Below are positions 35,083 through 44,035 of a stretch of 64,000 nucleotides of DNA, piece after piece. The position numbers and the translations under genes are program-made. The DNA lies in contig JBBRKQ010000007.1 of the NCBI GenBank assembly GCA_038231815.1, forward strand, positions 5,311 to 69,310. Direction: 5' to 3'. The notes under the pieces were generated by a model. That model ran no database searches and was not told where the DNA came from. It saw nothing but the letters and a program-made list of their open reading frames with translations. Numbering within the stretch: the stretch's first letter is position 1; each line of letters opens with the position of its first letter. Source of the DNA: CAILKP01 sp038231815. GTDB taxonomy: Bacteria > Planctomycetota > Phycisphaerae > Phycisphaerales > UBA1924.

Positions 35083-36363
35083 ATGGGCCTTTACGACCGA
35101 GATTACGTGAAGACATCGAACCCTGCATCCTTGGGCAATCCGGCGGGGGGTGGCGGTGGCCGTTTTGGCCGAGGCGGGAGGTTTGGTGGCGGCGGCGGGG
35201 GTGGCAACTTCTTCCAGCGAGTACGCGAATGGTCATTTAACACCTGGCTGATTGTGGTCAACATCGCCGTGTTCATGTTCTTTGGCATTTTCTTTTACAA
35301 TCAAAACAACGATGTGACCATCAGTTGGGGTCGTGAGTATTTTAAGGACGTCGCGCCGGCAGTGATCGAGCGAGGAGTGATTGTGCCCGGACCGCGCGAA
35401 CGGCACCCGACGCTGGCGAATGTAACTTACAATCGAATTGTCGATCCGCAAGATGTACTCAAGACCGATTCCGGAGTCTTGGTGCTCGATCCAAAGACCG
35501 GCCAACCGATCCGGCGAACCATCGGCCGTCAACGGTTCATGACCGAACGGGTTGATCAGGCATTCGGGCACTTTTCAACCGGCAAAGGCTTCATGGAGTT
35601 TGAAGTCTGGCGTGTGCTGACTTTTCAGTTCCTGCATGCCAACATGACCCATCTTCTGTTCAACATGCTCGGGCTGTTCATGTTTGGAGGGCTAGTCGAG
35701 CAAGCGCTCGGTAAGAAGCGTTACGCGGCGTTTTATCTTGTGTGTGGTATCGCCGGCGCTTTGATGTACCTGCTCCTGAACTTCACCGGCAATCTGCTGC
35801 TGCTGACGGGCATGAAATTTCCGGGCCTGCTCTTTGACGATCTCTACACGCCGTTGGTCGGCGCTTCTGCGGGTATCTTTGGTGTGCTGCTGGCGGCGGC
35901 GTTTTTGGCACCCAACGAGATCGTTATGGTCTTCTTTGTCCTGCCGATGAAACTCAAGCACGCGGTCTACGCGTTCGTAGCCATTGCACTGGGCAGCCTG
36001 ATCTGGGGAACCAACAACGCCGGCGGCGAGGCCGCCCACATCGGCGGGGCGATGGCCGGAGCGTTCTTCATTCGGCGGACGTACTTGCTACGGGACTTCT
36101 TTGATGTGCTTGGCCCCCGAAAGCCCGGGGGCAAACCAAGACCGCCGCGGGGTTACAACCCGAAGCTAACGTACGTTGCGGGGGCAGATACGCTGGCAGG
36201 TTCTGACGCAACGGCATCGGTAGCCACGCCGACGGCGGAAGCGGCCGAAGTAGACAGAATCCTTCAGAAGCTAAGCACCGAGGGCCGCGCCGGACTGACC
36301 GAAACGGAGTTGGCCACGCTGGAATCGCACCGCGCGCGATTGCAGGCCCAGGAAAAGCGTTAG
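35083..36363 (+). CDS. Rhomboid-family intramembrane serine protease with glycine-rich N-terminus
   Basis: A 426-residue polytopic protein. The catalytic Ser is S262 in GASAGIFG and the catalytic His is H319 in AAHIGGAMAG. The oxyanion-side HxxxN is present in HANMTHLLFNM. The first 45 residues contain a Gly/Arg/Phe-rich cytoplasmic tract. After the first helix (about residues 55-75) comes an extra-membrane loop of about 80 residues, and a soluble tail follows the last helix. Rhomboids cleave membrane-spanning segments of other proteins; the substrates here are unknown. The ATG at 35083 lacks a strong ribosome site. The gene is divergent from the serine hydrolase. Confidence 0.9.
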   Translation: MGLYDRDYVKTSNPASLGNPAGGGGGRFGRGGRFGGGGGGGNFFQRVREWSFNTWLIVVNIAVFMFFGIFFYNQNNDVTISWGREYFKDVAPAVIERGVIVPGPRERHPTLANVTYNRIVDPQDVLKTDSGVLVLDPKTGQPIRRTIGRQRFMTERVDQAFGHFSTGKGFMEFEVWRVLTFQFLHANMTHLLFNMLGLFMFGGLVEQALGKKRYAAFYLVCGIAGALMYLLLNFTGNLLLLTGMKFPGLLFDDLYTPLVGASAGIFGVLLAAAFLAPNEIVMVFFVLPMKLKHAVYAFVAIALGSLIWGTNNAGGEAAHIGGAMAGAFFIRRTYLLRDFFDVLGPRKPGGKPRPPRGYNPKLTYVAGADTLAGSDATASVATPTAEAAEVDRILQKLSTEGRAGLTETELATLESHRARLQAQEKR

Positions 36364-36390
36364 CAAGGAGCAAGTTGCCGCGGTCTGAGC

Positions 36391-36450
36391 CCGCTGCCAA
36401 GCCCGGCCCGGTGCCAAGTCCAGTCCGGTACCAAGTCCAGTCCGGTCCAA
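36391..36450. repeat. 17-bp tandem repeat, about 3.5 copies, intergenic
   Basis: Units of 17 bases start at 36391, 36408 and 36425, with a partial copy at 36442. The two central copies differ by one base (CCGGTGCCAAGTCCAGT and CCGGTACCAAGTCCAGT), and the first is degenerate. The repeat lies between the convergent rhomboid and papain-like genes, directly after the rhomboid stop codon. Confidence 0.85.
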
Positions 36451-36476
36451 GCTCATTTTCAAGGCCACATCCGGTG

Positions 36477-37409
36477 TCACTTTCCGGGCGCAAAGAGTTC
36501 AGCCGGTGGCTGCACCGGCGTGTAAGGCATGATAAAAACGCCTCGAACTGGCTTGGTATTAACCTCGGCTTTGGCGTTCTTTGCTGTTCCACCGGCGACA
36601 CGGTTCATCCGCAGGCCCATCACCGGTATGCCGACGGTGCAGGGGCCGAAGCTTGGCAGCGATCCGGCGATGATCGGTGTGCAAACCAGTCGAGCCGTGT
36701 CATCAGCCGGAAAGTTTGGATCGTAAAGCATGACATCAAAGCCGCCAGCGCGTGGCTTGATGGCTGTGGCGACAACCTGATGGTTGTCTGTAAGCTGGCC
36801 CCGACTATAAGAGCCGGAACCGGATGTGCCGACATACACCAGCCCCAGCATCGATATGTTGCCAGCGGCGAGTGTGCGCACAACTCGGGCCATCTCCGCG
36901 GCGGTCATCGCCCGCGTACCCATGGGGCCGTTGTCGCGGGCGCTCATCCATGCCGCAAATCGCAGGGCTTGGGGCAAGCCAGCGCTTAGCCCGCCGAGCG
37001 AATCCAACTGGCGGCGGTGCAAATATTCTCGCAGCGGTGTGCCGGCTTGGGGCTGAGCAGCGGAGCCCGCCACTGTTGCAGCCGCGGCGGGCACGGCCCG
37101 GTGCGCGAGAAAAAAATCCGCAGCAGCGAACGACATGCCGCCACACAGACCATAGCTGCTCTGCTGAATAAGCCCACCCAGCACGCCGAAGGACTTGGGC
37201 AGCACACTGCCACTGAAGTGGTTGACAAATACGAAGCCGTGCTTTGAAGGCAAAAAACCTGAACGAGCCGGGATGGAAGATGTGGGTACCGCGGGACCCG
37301 AATTGGCACCGATGGCCAAGCCAGTCAGAATCGCCGCGACGGTGAGCACTGCGGCGAGAATCCCAAGCGACGCGATTCGAGACGCGTGCGGCCCGCTGGT
37401 GTGCCTCAT
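36477..37409 (-). CDS. Secreted papain-like cysteine protease-fold protein
   Basis: A 310-residue protein with an N-terminal hydrophobic segment (about residues 15-38) that should direct export or anchoring. A candidate catalytic Cys sits at the start of a helix in SSYGLCGGMSFAAADFF. A candidate His is in TDNHQVVATAI, and a following MLYDPNFP gives a possible third residue. This Cys-His-Asp/Asn order and context match a family of bacterial papain-like proteins, so protease or transpeptidase activity is plausible but inferred. Its ATG overlaps the TGA of the CDGSH gene (TGATG), so translation of the two is coupled. It converges on the rhomboid protease gene. Confidence 0.65.
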   Translation of the reverse strand: MRHTSGPHASRIASLGILAAVLTVAAILTGLAIGANSGPAVPTSSIPARSGFLPSKHGFVFVNHFSGSVLPKSFGVLGGLIQQSSYGLCGGMSFAAADFFLAHRAVPAAAATVAGSAAQPQAGTPLREYLHRRQLDSLGGLSAGLPQALRFAAWMSARDNGPMGTRAMTAAEMARVVRTLAAGNISMLGLVYVGTSGSGSYSRGQLTDNHQVVATAIKPRAGGFDVMLYDPNFPADDTARLVCTPIIAGSLPSFGPCTVGIPVMGLRMNRVAGGTAKNAKAEVNTKPVRGVFIMPYTPVQPPAELFAPGK

Positions 37410-37678
37410 CAGCCTTGGCCCCCTACCACCGGCGTCGGTTGTGTGTCACCCGCGGGCGCCGTCGGATCATCGGTAACGGTGAGCACGGTGGATCCATCCT
37501 CGCTGTAGGTGTAGAGCTTGCCGGGAAGTTCCTGGCGGGCGAGTTTGTGTCCACCGTCGCAGTACGGGAACTTTTTACTGAGGCCGCAGGTGCAGATGGA
37601 GATGGCTTTGCCATCGGCCAGCAGCGAAGCATCGATGCGGAAGGGGGAGGTCATGGTGAGGCGGACGAGTCTTGCCAT
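37409..37678 (-). CDS. CDGSH-type iron-sulfur protein
   Basis: An 89-residue protein with the signature CTCGLSKKFPYCDGGH, which fits C-x-C-x2-S-x3-P-x-C-D-G-x-H and would bind a redox-active [2Fe-2S] cluster through three Cys and one His. Gly replaces the usual Ser or Thr before the final His. A Pro-rich tail follows. The ATG at 37678 was chosen because the upstream extension is not family-like. The stop codon overlaps the start of the downstream papain-like gene, a strong sign of an operon. Redox sensing or cluster transfer are the known roles of the family. Confidence 0.85.
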   Translation of the reverse strand: MARLVRLTMTSPFRIDASLLADGKAISICTCGLSKKFPYCDGGHKLARQELPGKLYTYSEDGSTVLTVTDDPTAPAGDTQPTPVVGGQG

Positions 37679-37888
37679 GGGTGAGGGTATCGCGGCGGAG
37701 CGGGGTTTTTGTAGCAAGACCCGGGCAAATGGGTGATTCGATGCGTTTATGGTAACTGAAAGGGGAAGGAGAGAAGATTTTGACGGCAATGTCCGTTTGC
37801 AATTCCAACTCCACGCGCGTTACCGCACCCAAGCAAGAATACGTGCCTGGTGTCACTCCCAGACGGTCTGTCACTCCCGCGCCCAAGT

Positions 37889-40414
37889 CTACTTACCCAC
37901 GGTCCATTCCAGGATTCCGGTGGACATGCCATCCGGCAGCGTGATGTTGAGGCGAAGGGCCCTCGTTTCAATCGCGCTGAAGCGCAGCACGCTGGGGGCA
38001 TTCAACGCAATTGCGCCACCGGTGGGATCGCTCACGGGGGACCATGTCTTTCCGTCGGCTGCAAGAAATTGCAGCTCAAATGCCTTCGGCAACCGGCACT
38101 GACCAACCCCGGTGTCATCAAACCACCAGATCGAAACCTCACTGAGTTTGCGTGGGTTTGTAAAGTCGTACCGCACCCATTGTCCGGTGTCTTTTCCGTC
38201 GTTCTCTCCACCTTTCTTGGGCCAGAAGGTAAACCGCGGGATGGTGCCATCGGCGGCACTTTCGGGCACAACGCGGTCGAACATTGCCACCAGGCCCTCA
38301 CCATTGCCGGTATAGGAGGCAGTTGCCGTAATACCAGCCCGGGGCTGCGGGGCGATGACTTGTGGTGTCTCCGCCAGCCACACGTTCATGGCTTGGCCGG
38401 GCTCGCGATTGGCCCACATGAAATAGGGTCGCATCGTAATCGTTTCAGGTGAGAGTACCTGGCCGGTGCGATAAAGGCTCTCGCTCTCGTTGTCATCACC
38501 ACCGGCAGCAGCGGATACAACAGAACCCGTTGCCGTCAGCACCGGTACTCCATCAACGATTTCTCCCTCACGAATCTGCGCGGAAGCTGGGAGGATGAGG
38601 CGCTGCATGTTGACCGATGTCGCCTCGGCACCTTCCAAGGCCGTGTTGTCCGCCGCTTCCACGGCATAGACCAGCGGTCCGCGCATAATCGCAGCCCGAC
38701 CGAAGCTCGCCTTGACTCGCGGGTCGGAATACACGCGGCGAATCGGCAACGGAATCTTAAAAGTGTTACTGAGAGTCTGCCCCGGGTTGACGGGGAGTCG
38801 GCGATAGCCATCTGCACCCGCGGCCGGCCCGATCGCACCCATGCGACTGGTTGCGGCCTGAGCCAGCATCGCGGAAGTCTGGCGAATGGCGAGCGTGATG
38901 CGTTTGTCGCCGGTGTTTCGGACCGAGATGGTCATCTGCCCACCGTACGGATAATCGGTCTTCTGTTCAATCTCAACGGCCTTGCCCGCTGACATAAGCG
39001 TGGCTTTACTCTCGATGAACAAGTTTACATACACCGTGTCGGAAGCCTCTCCCCCGACGGCATAAATGTTTCGGCCCAGTGAAGCGAAGAATCGAAGTAC
39101 ATTTGGCGGGCAGCAGGCGCAGGCGAACCAATCGCTGCGAGCGTGGCCGCCGCGGCTGGCCATAGGGTTCACGTAAAAGAACTTGGATCCATCGAGCGAC
39201 ACCCCGGCGAGCACAGCGTTGTAGAGCGTTTTTTCAAACTGCTCCATGTACCTGGCATCAGGTTCCAGAATAAACATCCGCTGGGCCCACTGGCATAGTG
39301 CGATCGAGGCGCACGTTTCCTGGTACGCGGAAGTTACCGGGATATCAAACGGGACAGTGAAGCCTTCGTTGTGCCCGCTCGGGCCGATGCCCCCGGTCAC
39401 GAAGATTCGCCGCTGGGTGATGTCGTGCCACAAGGCCTGCAGCGCGGGCGTGTACTTTGGCTCGCCACGGGCGGCTAGATCTGTCATTGCGGCATACATG
39501 TAGCCAGCCCGCACTGCGTGACCTGCGGCCTCAGTCTGCTCGGCGGCTGGCTTGTGGTCCTGGGCGTAATCGCCCCAAGGTGCAATCGTCTGGCCATCCA
39601 GCGTGCGATGAGGGCGGCCACGCATCTCGATAAATGCCGATGCGAGGTTGCGGTACTTAAACTGGCTCGTGGCATCGGCAAGACGCACAAGGGCGAGTTC
39701 AATTTCCTGATGGCCCGAGGGCGTGCTGAGTTTGCCGGGGGCGTAAACGTCTTCCAGAAGATCCGCGGCCTTGATCGCCACATCGAGCAGCGTGCGTTTG
39801 CCTGTGCATTCAAAGTGGGCCACACCCGCCTCAATCAGGTGGCCAAGACAGTAGGTTTCGTGATCGTTGATGTCGTTGGAGAATCGTTTGTCAACACCAA
39901 CCTTCAGCGTGTAATAGGTGTTGATGTAACCATCGGGGTACTGCGCCGCGGCAACTTTGGCGATGAGGGCATCAAGGTCTTTATCAAGTTGGCCTTTGAC
40001 GATCGGGTCAGACTCCGTCGCAATGAGGTACGCCCAGCCTTCCATCATTTTGTAGACATCTGAATCGTTGAAGAGCAAGCCTTGAAACTCTGCTGGCTGG
40101 TCACCCGCAACCGCGGGCTCGTTCTTGATTTTCTTGGCAGCGTTTTCAAAGTTGGCGATGCGGCCGGTGCTGTCACACTGGTGGCGATTGGCCGCGAGGG
40201 TGCCGGCTCGCACGGCGGCAATTCGCGGCCCCCAGAAACTGCCGCCAATTGAGACCGCGTTCACAGCTGCGGGGGTGATGCGAGGGAGGGAGTAGGCAGG
40301 CGGTGCAAGCTGCACGATATTCGCTACTGGCGCGGGTGCATCTGCTGGCTGGGTTGCCAAGCATGCCGCGGCCAGCAGAGGAAACGCGAGTTGCAGCGAA
40401 CTGAAGTTGTACAT
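37889..40414 (-). CDS. GH127-type beta-L-arabinofuranosidase-like glycoside hydrolase
   Basis: An 841-residue secreted protein with a signal peptide-like start (MYNFSSLQLAFPLLAAACLA). The GH127 zinc/catalytic centre is visible: E366 and C368 in QETCASIAL, then C432, C434 and C435 in ACACCPPN. In the characterised bifidobacterial enzyme the equivalent Glu-Cys and Cys-Cys residues bind zinc, and one Cys is the nucleophile. The segment after about residue 600 is beta-rich, and residues about 730-840 resemble a discoidin-like carbohydrate-binding domain (DFTNPRKLSEVSIWWFDD, then FELQFLAADG, then ALRLNITLPDG). GGAGG lies 4 bases ahead of the ATG. The exact sugar is inferred. Confidence 0.88.
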   Translation of the reverse strand: MYNFSSLQLAFPLLAAACLATQPADAPAPVANIVQLAPPAYSLPRITPAAVNAVSIGGSFWGPRIAAVRAGTLAANRHQCDSTGRIANFENAAKKIKNEPAVAGDQPAEFQGLLFNDSDVYKMMEGWAYLIATESDPIVKGQLDKDLDALIAKVAAAQYPDGYINTYYTLKVGVDKRFSNDINDHETYCLGHLIEAGVAHFECTGKRTLLDVAIKAADLLEDVYAPGKLSTPSGHQEIELALVRLADATSQFKYRNLASAFIEMRGRPHRTLDGQTIAPWGDYAQDHKPAAEQTEAAGHAVRAGYMYAAMTDLAARGEPKYTPALQALWHDITQRRIFVTGGIGPSGHNEGFTVPFDIPVTSAYQETCASIALCQWAQRMFILEPDARYMEQFEKTLYNAVLAGVSLDGSKFFYVNPMASRGGHARSDWFACACCPPNVLRFFASLGRNIYAVGGEASDTVYVNLFIESKATLMSAGKAVEIEQKTDYPYGGQMTISVRNTGDKRITLAIRQTSAMLAQAATSRMGAIGPAAGADGYRRLPVNPGQTLSNTFKIPLPIRRVYSDPRVKASFGRAAIMRGPLVYAVEAADNTALEGAEATSVNMQRLILPASAQIREGEIVDGVPVLTATGSVVSAAAGGDDNESESLYRTGQVLSPETITMRPYFMWANREPGQAMNVWLAETPQVIAPQPRAGITATASYTGNGEGLVAMFDRVVPESAADGTIPRFTFWPKKGGENDGKDTGQWVRYDFTNPRKLSEVSIWWFDDTGVGQCRLPKAFELQFLAADGKTWSPVSDPTGGAIALNAPSVLRFSAIETRALRLNITLPDGMSTGILEWTVGK

Positions 40415-40498
40415 GAGACCTCCGAGTGCCGAGGGCGGGAACAGGCTGAAAGATATACAAGCATACCAGCCCGGTTGCCCCTCTCATTGCGAACGTCA

Positions 40499-41677
40499 TC
40501 ACCCCACAGGCGCCGGCTCCGCAGCGAGCGTGGACATCGCCCGACGGTACAGCTTCCAGACCATCGCGGTCCCCAGAATCGCCAGAATCCACCACACGAT
40601 CCCGCCGACGACTACCCGAATCAGGAACGCTGTCGTATCAGCCAGTGCGTGCAGTGCGGAACTCCACGCGCTCTCGATGCTGGTGAGGAAGTACTCACTG
40701 ATGCCTTCGGCCTTCTCAACTACAGGCTTGGGCCCATCGGCGGCCCGAATGGTCACCAGCACCGTGGCCAGCGAAACCAGACGGCCAATTCGCTCACGCT
40801 GCCCGCTGAGCGACTCGATCAGACCGCGAACCGCGGCCAGTTGCGCACGAATTTCCATGAGATCCTTCAGGGGTGCATCAGGCCGCTTGTCGACCAGCGC
40901 CAGCAACTCGCGCTCAATGCGCTGCTCGTTGCGGATGCGTGCCTCTAGGTCCACCACCGCATCGGTCACGTCCTGACCGGAGGCAGCTTCGGCAGTAACA
41001 GTACCCAGCAGTCTTAGTTGATTCAGTACCTCACTGAGCCGAGATGAGGTGACCCGGAGCGTGATCGTTGCCGCAGCGGTGGAACCCTCGCCAGTCAGCG
41101 ACGAAGTCTCGATGTACTCACCCAGCGCCTCGTTTATTGCCATGCCGGCCTTAGAGAATGTGGACCGAACCTGCCCGCTGGTTAAATCCAGCGTGGCTTT
41201 GCGGATGACAAAACGGTCAGGAGAAATCGCCGCCGGTGGTGCGGTGGCATCGCCCTTGTTTTCTGGCAAGCCGGCAAGAAGTCCTGCAGCAGTGCCCTGC
41301 CGGTTCAGGGAGCGTCCTTCGGCCCCTCGCCATACATCCGAAGGGGCTAGCGCTGCAGGTGCTGCAGATTCAGCGACTCCCCGAGCCACCGAACTGCGGG
41401 AAGAAGCTCTGGCCTTGCCCATCGCAGGCAGCAATGCCACCGTGATAAGCATCACGATGAACAGGCTGGCCGCGACGAAAACCCACGATGGCCCGACTCT
41501 TCGCTGCCAGAACGGCGCAGAATTCGCTGTAGCGGGTGCGACTTGCTCGAGAGCCATGCGCCAGAGTCCGGCAGCAGCCTGGGGGCTATTGCTCGACTTG
41601 TTCCAATCGGTGATCGCCGCCAGGCCGCGTTCTACATCTGCGGCGTTGTCAATCGTGTTCATGTTGTCACTCTTCAT
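40499..41677 (-). CDS. DUF4349 membrane protein, putative anti-sigma partner
   Basis: A 392-residue protein. A cytoplasmic N-terminus of about 65 residues is followed by a membrane helix (PSWVFVAASLFIVMLITVALLP). The periplasmic part (about 155-320) is DUF4349-like: FVIRKATLDL at its start, then TITLRVTSSRLSEVLNQLRLLGTVTAE, DVTDAVVDLEARIRNEQRIERELL and a coiled-coil. Two C-terminal helices follow. The start overlaps the stop codon of the ECF sigma gene, so the two are translationally coupled. In that position the protein is probably the sigma factor's membrane-bound regulator; this is inference, as no zinc-finger anti-sigma motif is present. Confidence 0.82.
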   Translation of the reverse strand: MKSDNMNTIDNAADVERGLAAITDWNKSSNSPQAAAGLWRMALEQVAPATANSAPFWQRRVGPSWVFVAASLFIVMLITVALLPAMGKARASSRSSVARGVAESAAPAALAPSDVWRGAEGRSLNRQGTAAGLLAGLPENKGDATAPPAAISPDRFVIRKATLDLTSGQVRSTFSKAGMAINEALGEYIETSSLTGEGSTAAATITLRVTSSRLSEVLNQLRLLGTVTAEAASGQDVTDAVVDLEARIRNEQRIERELLALVDKRPDAPLKDLMEIRAQLAAVRGLIESLSGQRERIGRLVSLATVLVTIRAADGPKPVVEKAEGISEYFLTSIESAWSSALHALADTTAFLIRVVVGGIVWWILAILGTAMVWKLYRRAMSTLAAEPAPVG

Positions 41678-42291
41678 ACCGTCCCCACTTTCCTACCTGC
41701 GTTAATGGCCTGGGTGCTTTGCAGGGCGGTACGTAACTCGGCCAGCGCTGCTGCCAATCGCGACTTCAGCGTGCCGACGGGAATACCCATCACATCCGCA
41801 GCCTGCAGATGGGTGAGGCCCCGGTGATAGCACAACAGCAAGAGCAGCCGCGTGTGCGGGGCGAGGGCCTGAACGGCCGTGCGCACATCATCGTCATTGT
41901 CAGCGCTGGTCACCAGTCGCAGCGGTGATTCCGATCCCGCGGCCGTCGAAACAGGCGCGACTACGGGCGGCCATTTCAACTCTGGTGATGCATCCCGCAG
42001 GTCGCGACATCGGTTGATGACGATGCGGTACATCCAAGTGCGAAAACTGCTGCGTCCGGCGAAAGCACCGGCGTGTTTTATCACACGGAGCCAGGATTCC
42101 TGCACGGCATCCTGCGCTAACTGATGGTGCCCACTGAGCAGCCCCGCGGCAAGCCCCAGCAAGTTGAGCTCATATCGCTCGGCGAGTTCGCCCAGCGCGG
42201 CGGTGTCTCCGCGCGCAAACCGGGCGATGAGCTGTTCATCGGCCGCTAACACGGGCGTACGGGGCGGAGGTTGGCTGGCGGTTTCGGGCAT
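41674..42291 (-). CDS. ECF-type RNA polymerase sigma factor
   Basis: A 205-residue sigma-70-family factor with only regions 2 and 4. Region 2 is visible as DTAALGELAERYELNLLGLA, then LAQDAVQESWLRV and FRTWMYRIVINRCRDL. Region 4 is LLLLLCYHRGLTHLQAADVMGIPVGTLKSRLAAALAELR, a helix-turn-helix. GGAG lies about 11 bases ahead of the ATG. It is the first gene of a two-gene operon with the DUF4349 protein. The target promoters are unknown. Confidence 0.93.
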   Translation of the reverse strand: MPETASQPPPRTPVLAADEQLIARFARGDTAALGELAERYELNLLGLAAGLLSGHHQLAQDAVQESWLRVIKHAGAFAGRSSFRTWMYRIVINRCRDLRDASPELKWPPVVAPVSTAAGSESPLRLVTSADNDDDVRTAVQALAPHTRLLLLLCYHRGLTHLQAADVMGIPVGTLKSRLAAALAELRTALQSTQAINAGRKVGTV

Positions 42292-42411
42292 GTGGGTACG
42301 GTCTCCAAGTATTTAGACCGGAGGGGTGGGGTGTTGGTTCGGCAAAGTCGAGAGATTTGCAAGATCGCGTGCGGGGTCGGCGAACTGGCGAGATTTCAGC
42401 GATGGTGCTGG

Positions 42412-42698
42412 TTAGGCGGTGGGGTTGGATGGCGGCCGCTGGCCGGCTAGCCCTACCAACTGCATGGTGCCGCATGCCGCGAGGCCAACGATGCCGACGG
42501 TCAAGAGCAGGGTCCCGGGCTGGAGAGCGCGCGCCACGAACGTAAAGAACCAGAGTGCTTGGCCAAGGTCTGGGAGACCTTCTCCGGGCTGAAAAGACCT
42601 GCGAACAAGCCGAGGCCGAGAGCTCCGATTACGGAAACTATGAGCAGAGCAAGCCCGAAGGTAGCGAGTATTGCAAATATTCTGAGCTCATCGCGCAC
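42412..42698 (-). pseudogene. Frameshifted small membrane protein gene
   Basis: Two overlapping frames together read as one small membrane protein. The first part begins at GTG 42698: a RIFAILATFGLALLIVSVIG helix, then LFAGLFSPEKVSQTLAKH. It then degrades to a stop at 42501. In another frame, from about 42560, the sequence reads LGQALWFFTFVARAL, then GTLLLTVGIVGLAACGTMQ, and ends at TAA 42412. Joining the two near 42560 gives about 95 residues with two or more helices. The gene may be a true pseudogene, or the break may be a sequencing error. No family is recognised. Confidence 0.4.
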
Positions 42699-42882
42699 TT
42701 ACAAAAAGCCGAGATGATTTACGTGGCAGAACTCAAATCCAGCCACGTCTTTGCATGGGGGAACGATCAACCGTCCCAATCCGGCAGAGAGTCTGGCGTA
42801 CTATTTCTTGAATCGCAAGGCGACCGGCGCCTAGGGCGAGAGCGTCAGGTGCTTTCATTCTTCCTGCTTCAGGACACTGCCC

Positions 42883-43929
42883 ATGCAACCTCGTCTTCTC
42901 CTTCTCGCCGCGGCTTTGGCTTTGCCTGTCTTTGGCGTCATGGTGCTGGCGGCTCAGCCTGCTACCTCCCCTACCACTGCCTCCCCCACCACTGCCGCAC
43001 CTGCTGCTGGAACGCCTGCGGGGGCTGCGACGGCTGCAACCGCAAAGGCCAAGATTTACGATGAGTCGGCAGATGCCAAAGTTCAGATTGACGCCGCCAA
43101 GGCCAGAGCCAAGAAGGAGAACAAACGGGTCCTCATTCAGTGGGGTGGCAACTGGTGCCCGTGGTGCATTCGGCTGCATGAACTGTGCAAGAGCAACCGC
43201 GAGATTGCGCACGAATTGAGTTATGAGTATGAAGTGGTAATGGTGGATGCGGGCAAGCCGGTGGGCAAGAACATAGAACTGGCAAAATCGTTCGGGGCGG
43301 ATTTGGAAAAGTCCGGCTTCCCCTACCTCACCATACTTGATGCCGACGGCAAGGTGCTTGCCAACCAAGAGACCGAAGCGCTCGAGGTTAAGAGTGCGGA
43401 TGGTAAATCAAGCGGTGTCAAGGCCGGGCACGACCCCGCGGCCATGCTGAAGTTCTTGAAAGACCACAAGGCCACTTATCTGCCAGCCAAGGATGTGCTC
43501 GCCGCGGGTTTGGCCGAGGCCAAAGCCGGCGGCAAACGCGTGTTCCTGCACTTTGGTGCCCCGTGGTGCGGGTGGTGCCACCGGCTTGAGGGATGGATGG
43601 CCAAGCCAGAAATCGCGGCACTACTGAGTAAGGAGTTTGTGGATGTAAAAGTTGACACCGACCGCACCGTTGGCGGGCAAGCGATGCTGGATGCAATGAG
43701 CGGCGGTAAAAGCGGCGGAATCCCTTGGTTCGTGCTACTGGATGAAACCGGCAAAGAAATCATCAACAGCAGCGGACCGAAGGGAAATACCGGCTTTCCC
43801 AGCGAGCCGGCGGAGGTTGACTACTTTGAGCTGATGCTAAAGAAGGCGGCAAAGAACCTAAAGGCCGAAGAGATTGCTGCAATTGTTGGTTCGCTGCGGG
43901 AGAAGCCCAAGGCGGCGGCAGCAAAGTAA
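42883..43929 (+). CDS. Secreted protein with two thioredoxin-fold domains
   Basis: A 348-residue exported protein. After a signal peptide (about residues 1-25) and a Thr/Ala/Pro-rich linker, the first thioredoxin-like domain has the redox motif WCPWC near residue 91. The second has WCGWC near residue 228, in FGAPWCGWCHRLEGWM. Both lie after a helix and a KRVxxxx strand, as in disulfide reductases of the thioredoxin or DsbD C-terminal type. Such proteins reduce or exchange disulfides in exported proteins, which fits a region rich in Cys-containing secreted proteins. The ATG has AGGA upstream. An acidic and Lys/Ala-rich tail ends the protein. Confidence 0.85.
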   Translation: MQPRLLLLAAALALPVFGVMVLAAQPATSPTTASPTTAAPAAGTPAGAATAATAKAKIYDESADAKVQIDAAKARAKKENKRVLIQWGGNWCPWCIRLHELCKSNREIAHELSYEYEVVMVDAGKPVGKNIELAKSFGADLEKSGFPYLTILDADGKVLANQETEALEVKSADGKSSGVKAGHDPAAMLKFLKDHKATYLPAKDVLAAGLAEAKAGGKRVFLHFGAPWCGWCHRLEGWMAKPEIAALLSKEFVDVKVDTDRTVGGQAMLDAMSGGKSGGIPWFVLLDETGKEIINSSGPKGNTGFPSEPAEVDYFELMLKKAAKNLKAEEIAAIVGSLREKPKAAAAK

Positions 43930-43953
43930 CTCCCGGTCGGCCTCGTTGAGCGA

Positions 43954-43985
43954 CCCCGATTCATAACCACCCCGATTCATAACCA
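43954..43985. repeat. 16-bp tandem duplication
   Basis: CCCCGATTCATAACCA occurs twice back to back, at 43954 and 43970, just after the stop of the thioredoxin-like gene. Confidence 0.85.
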
Positions 43986-44035
43986 TTGGTTATTCGTGGG
44001 CTATCGCGATGTCATCTCAGTGCACGAACAAGCAC

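Noticed and set aside
40391..40976. Two open frames of 185-189 codons on the plus strand
   Set aside because: Both are antisense to the end of the DUF4349 gene and the start of the GH127 gene, each well supported by motifs, ribosome sites or coupling.
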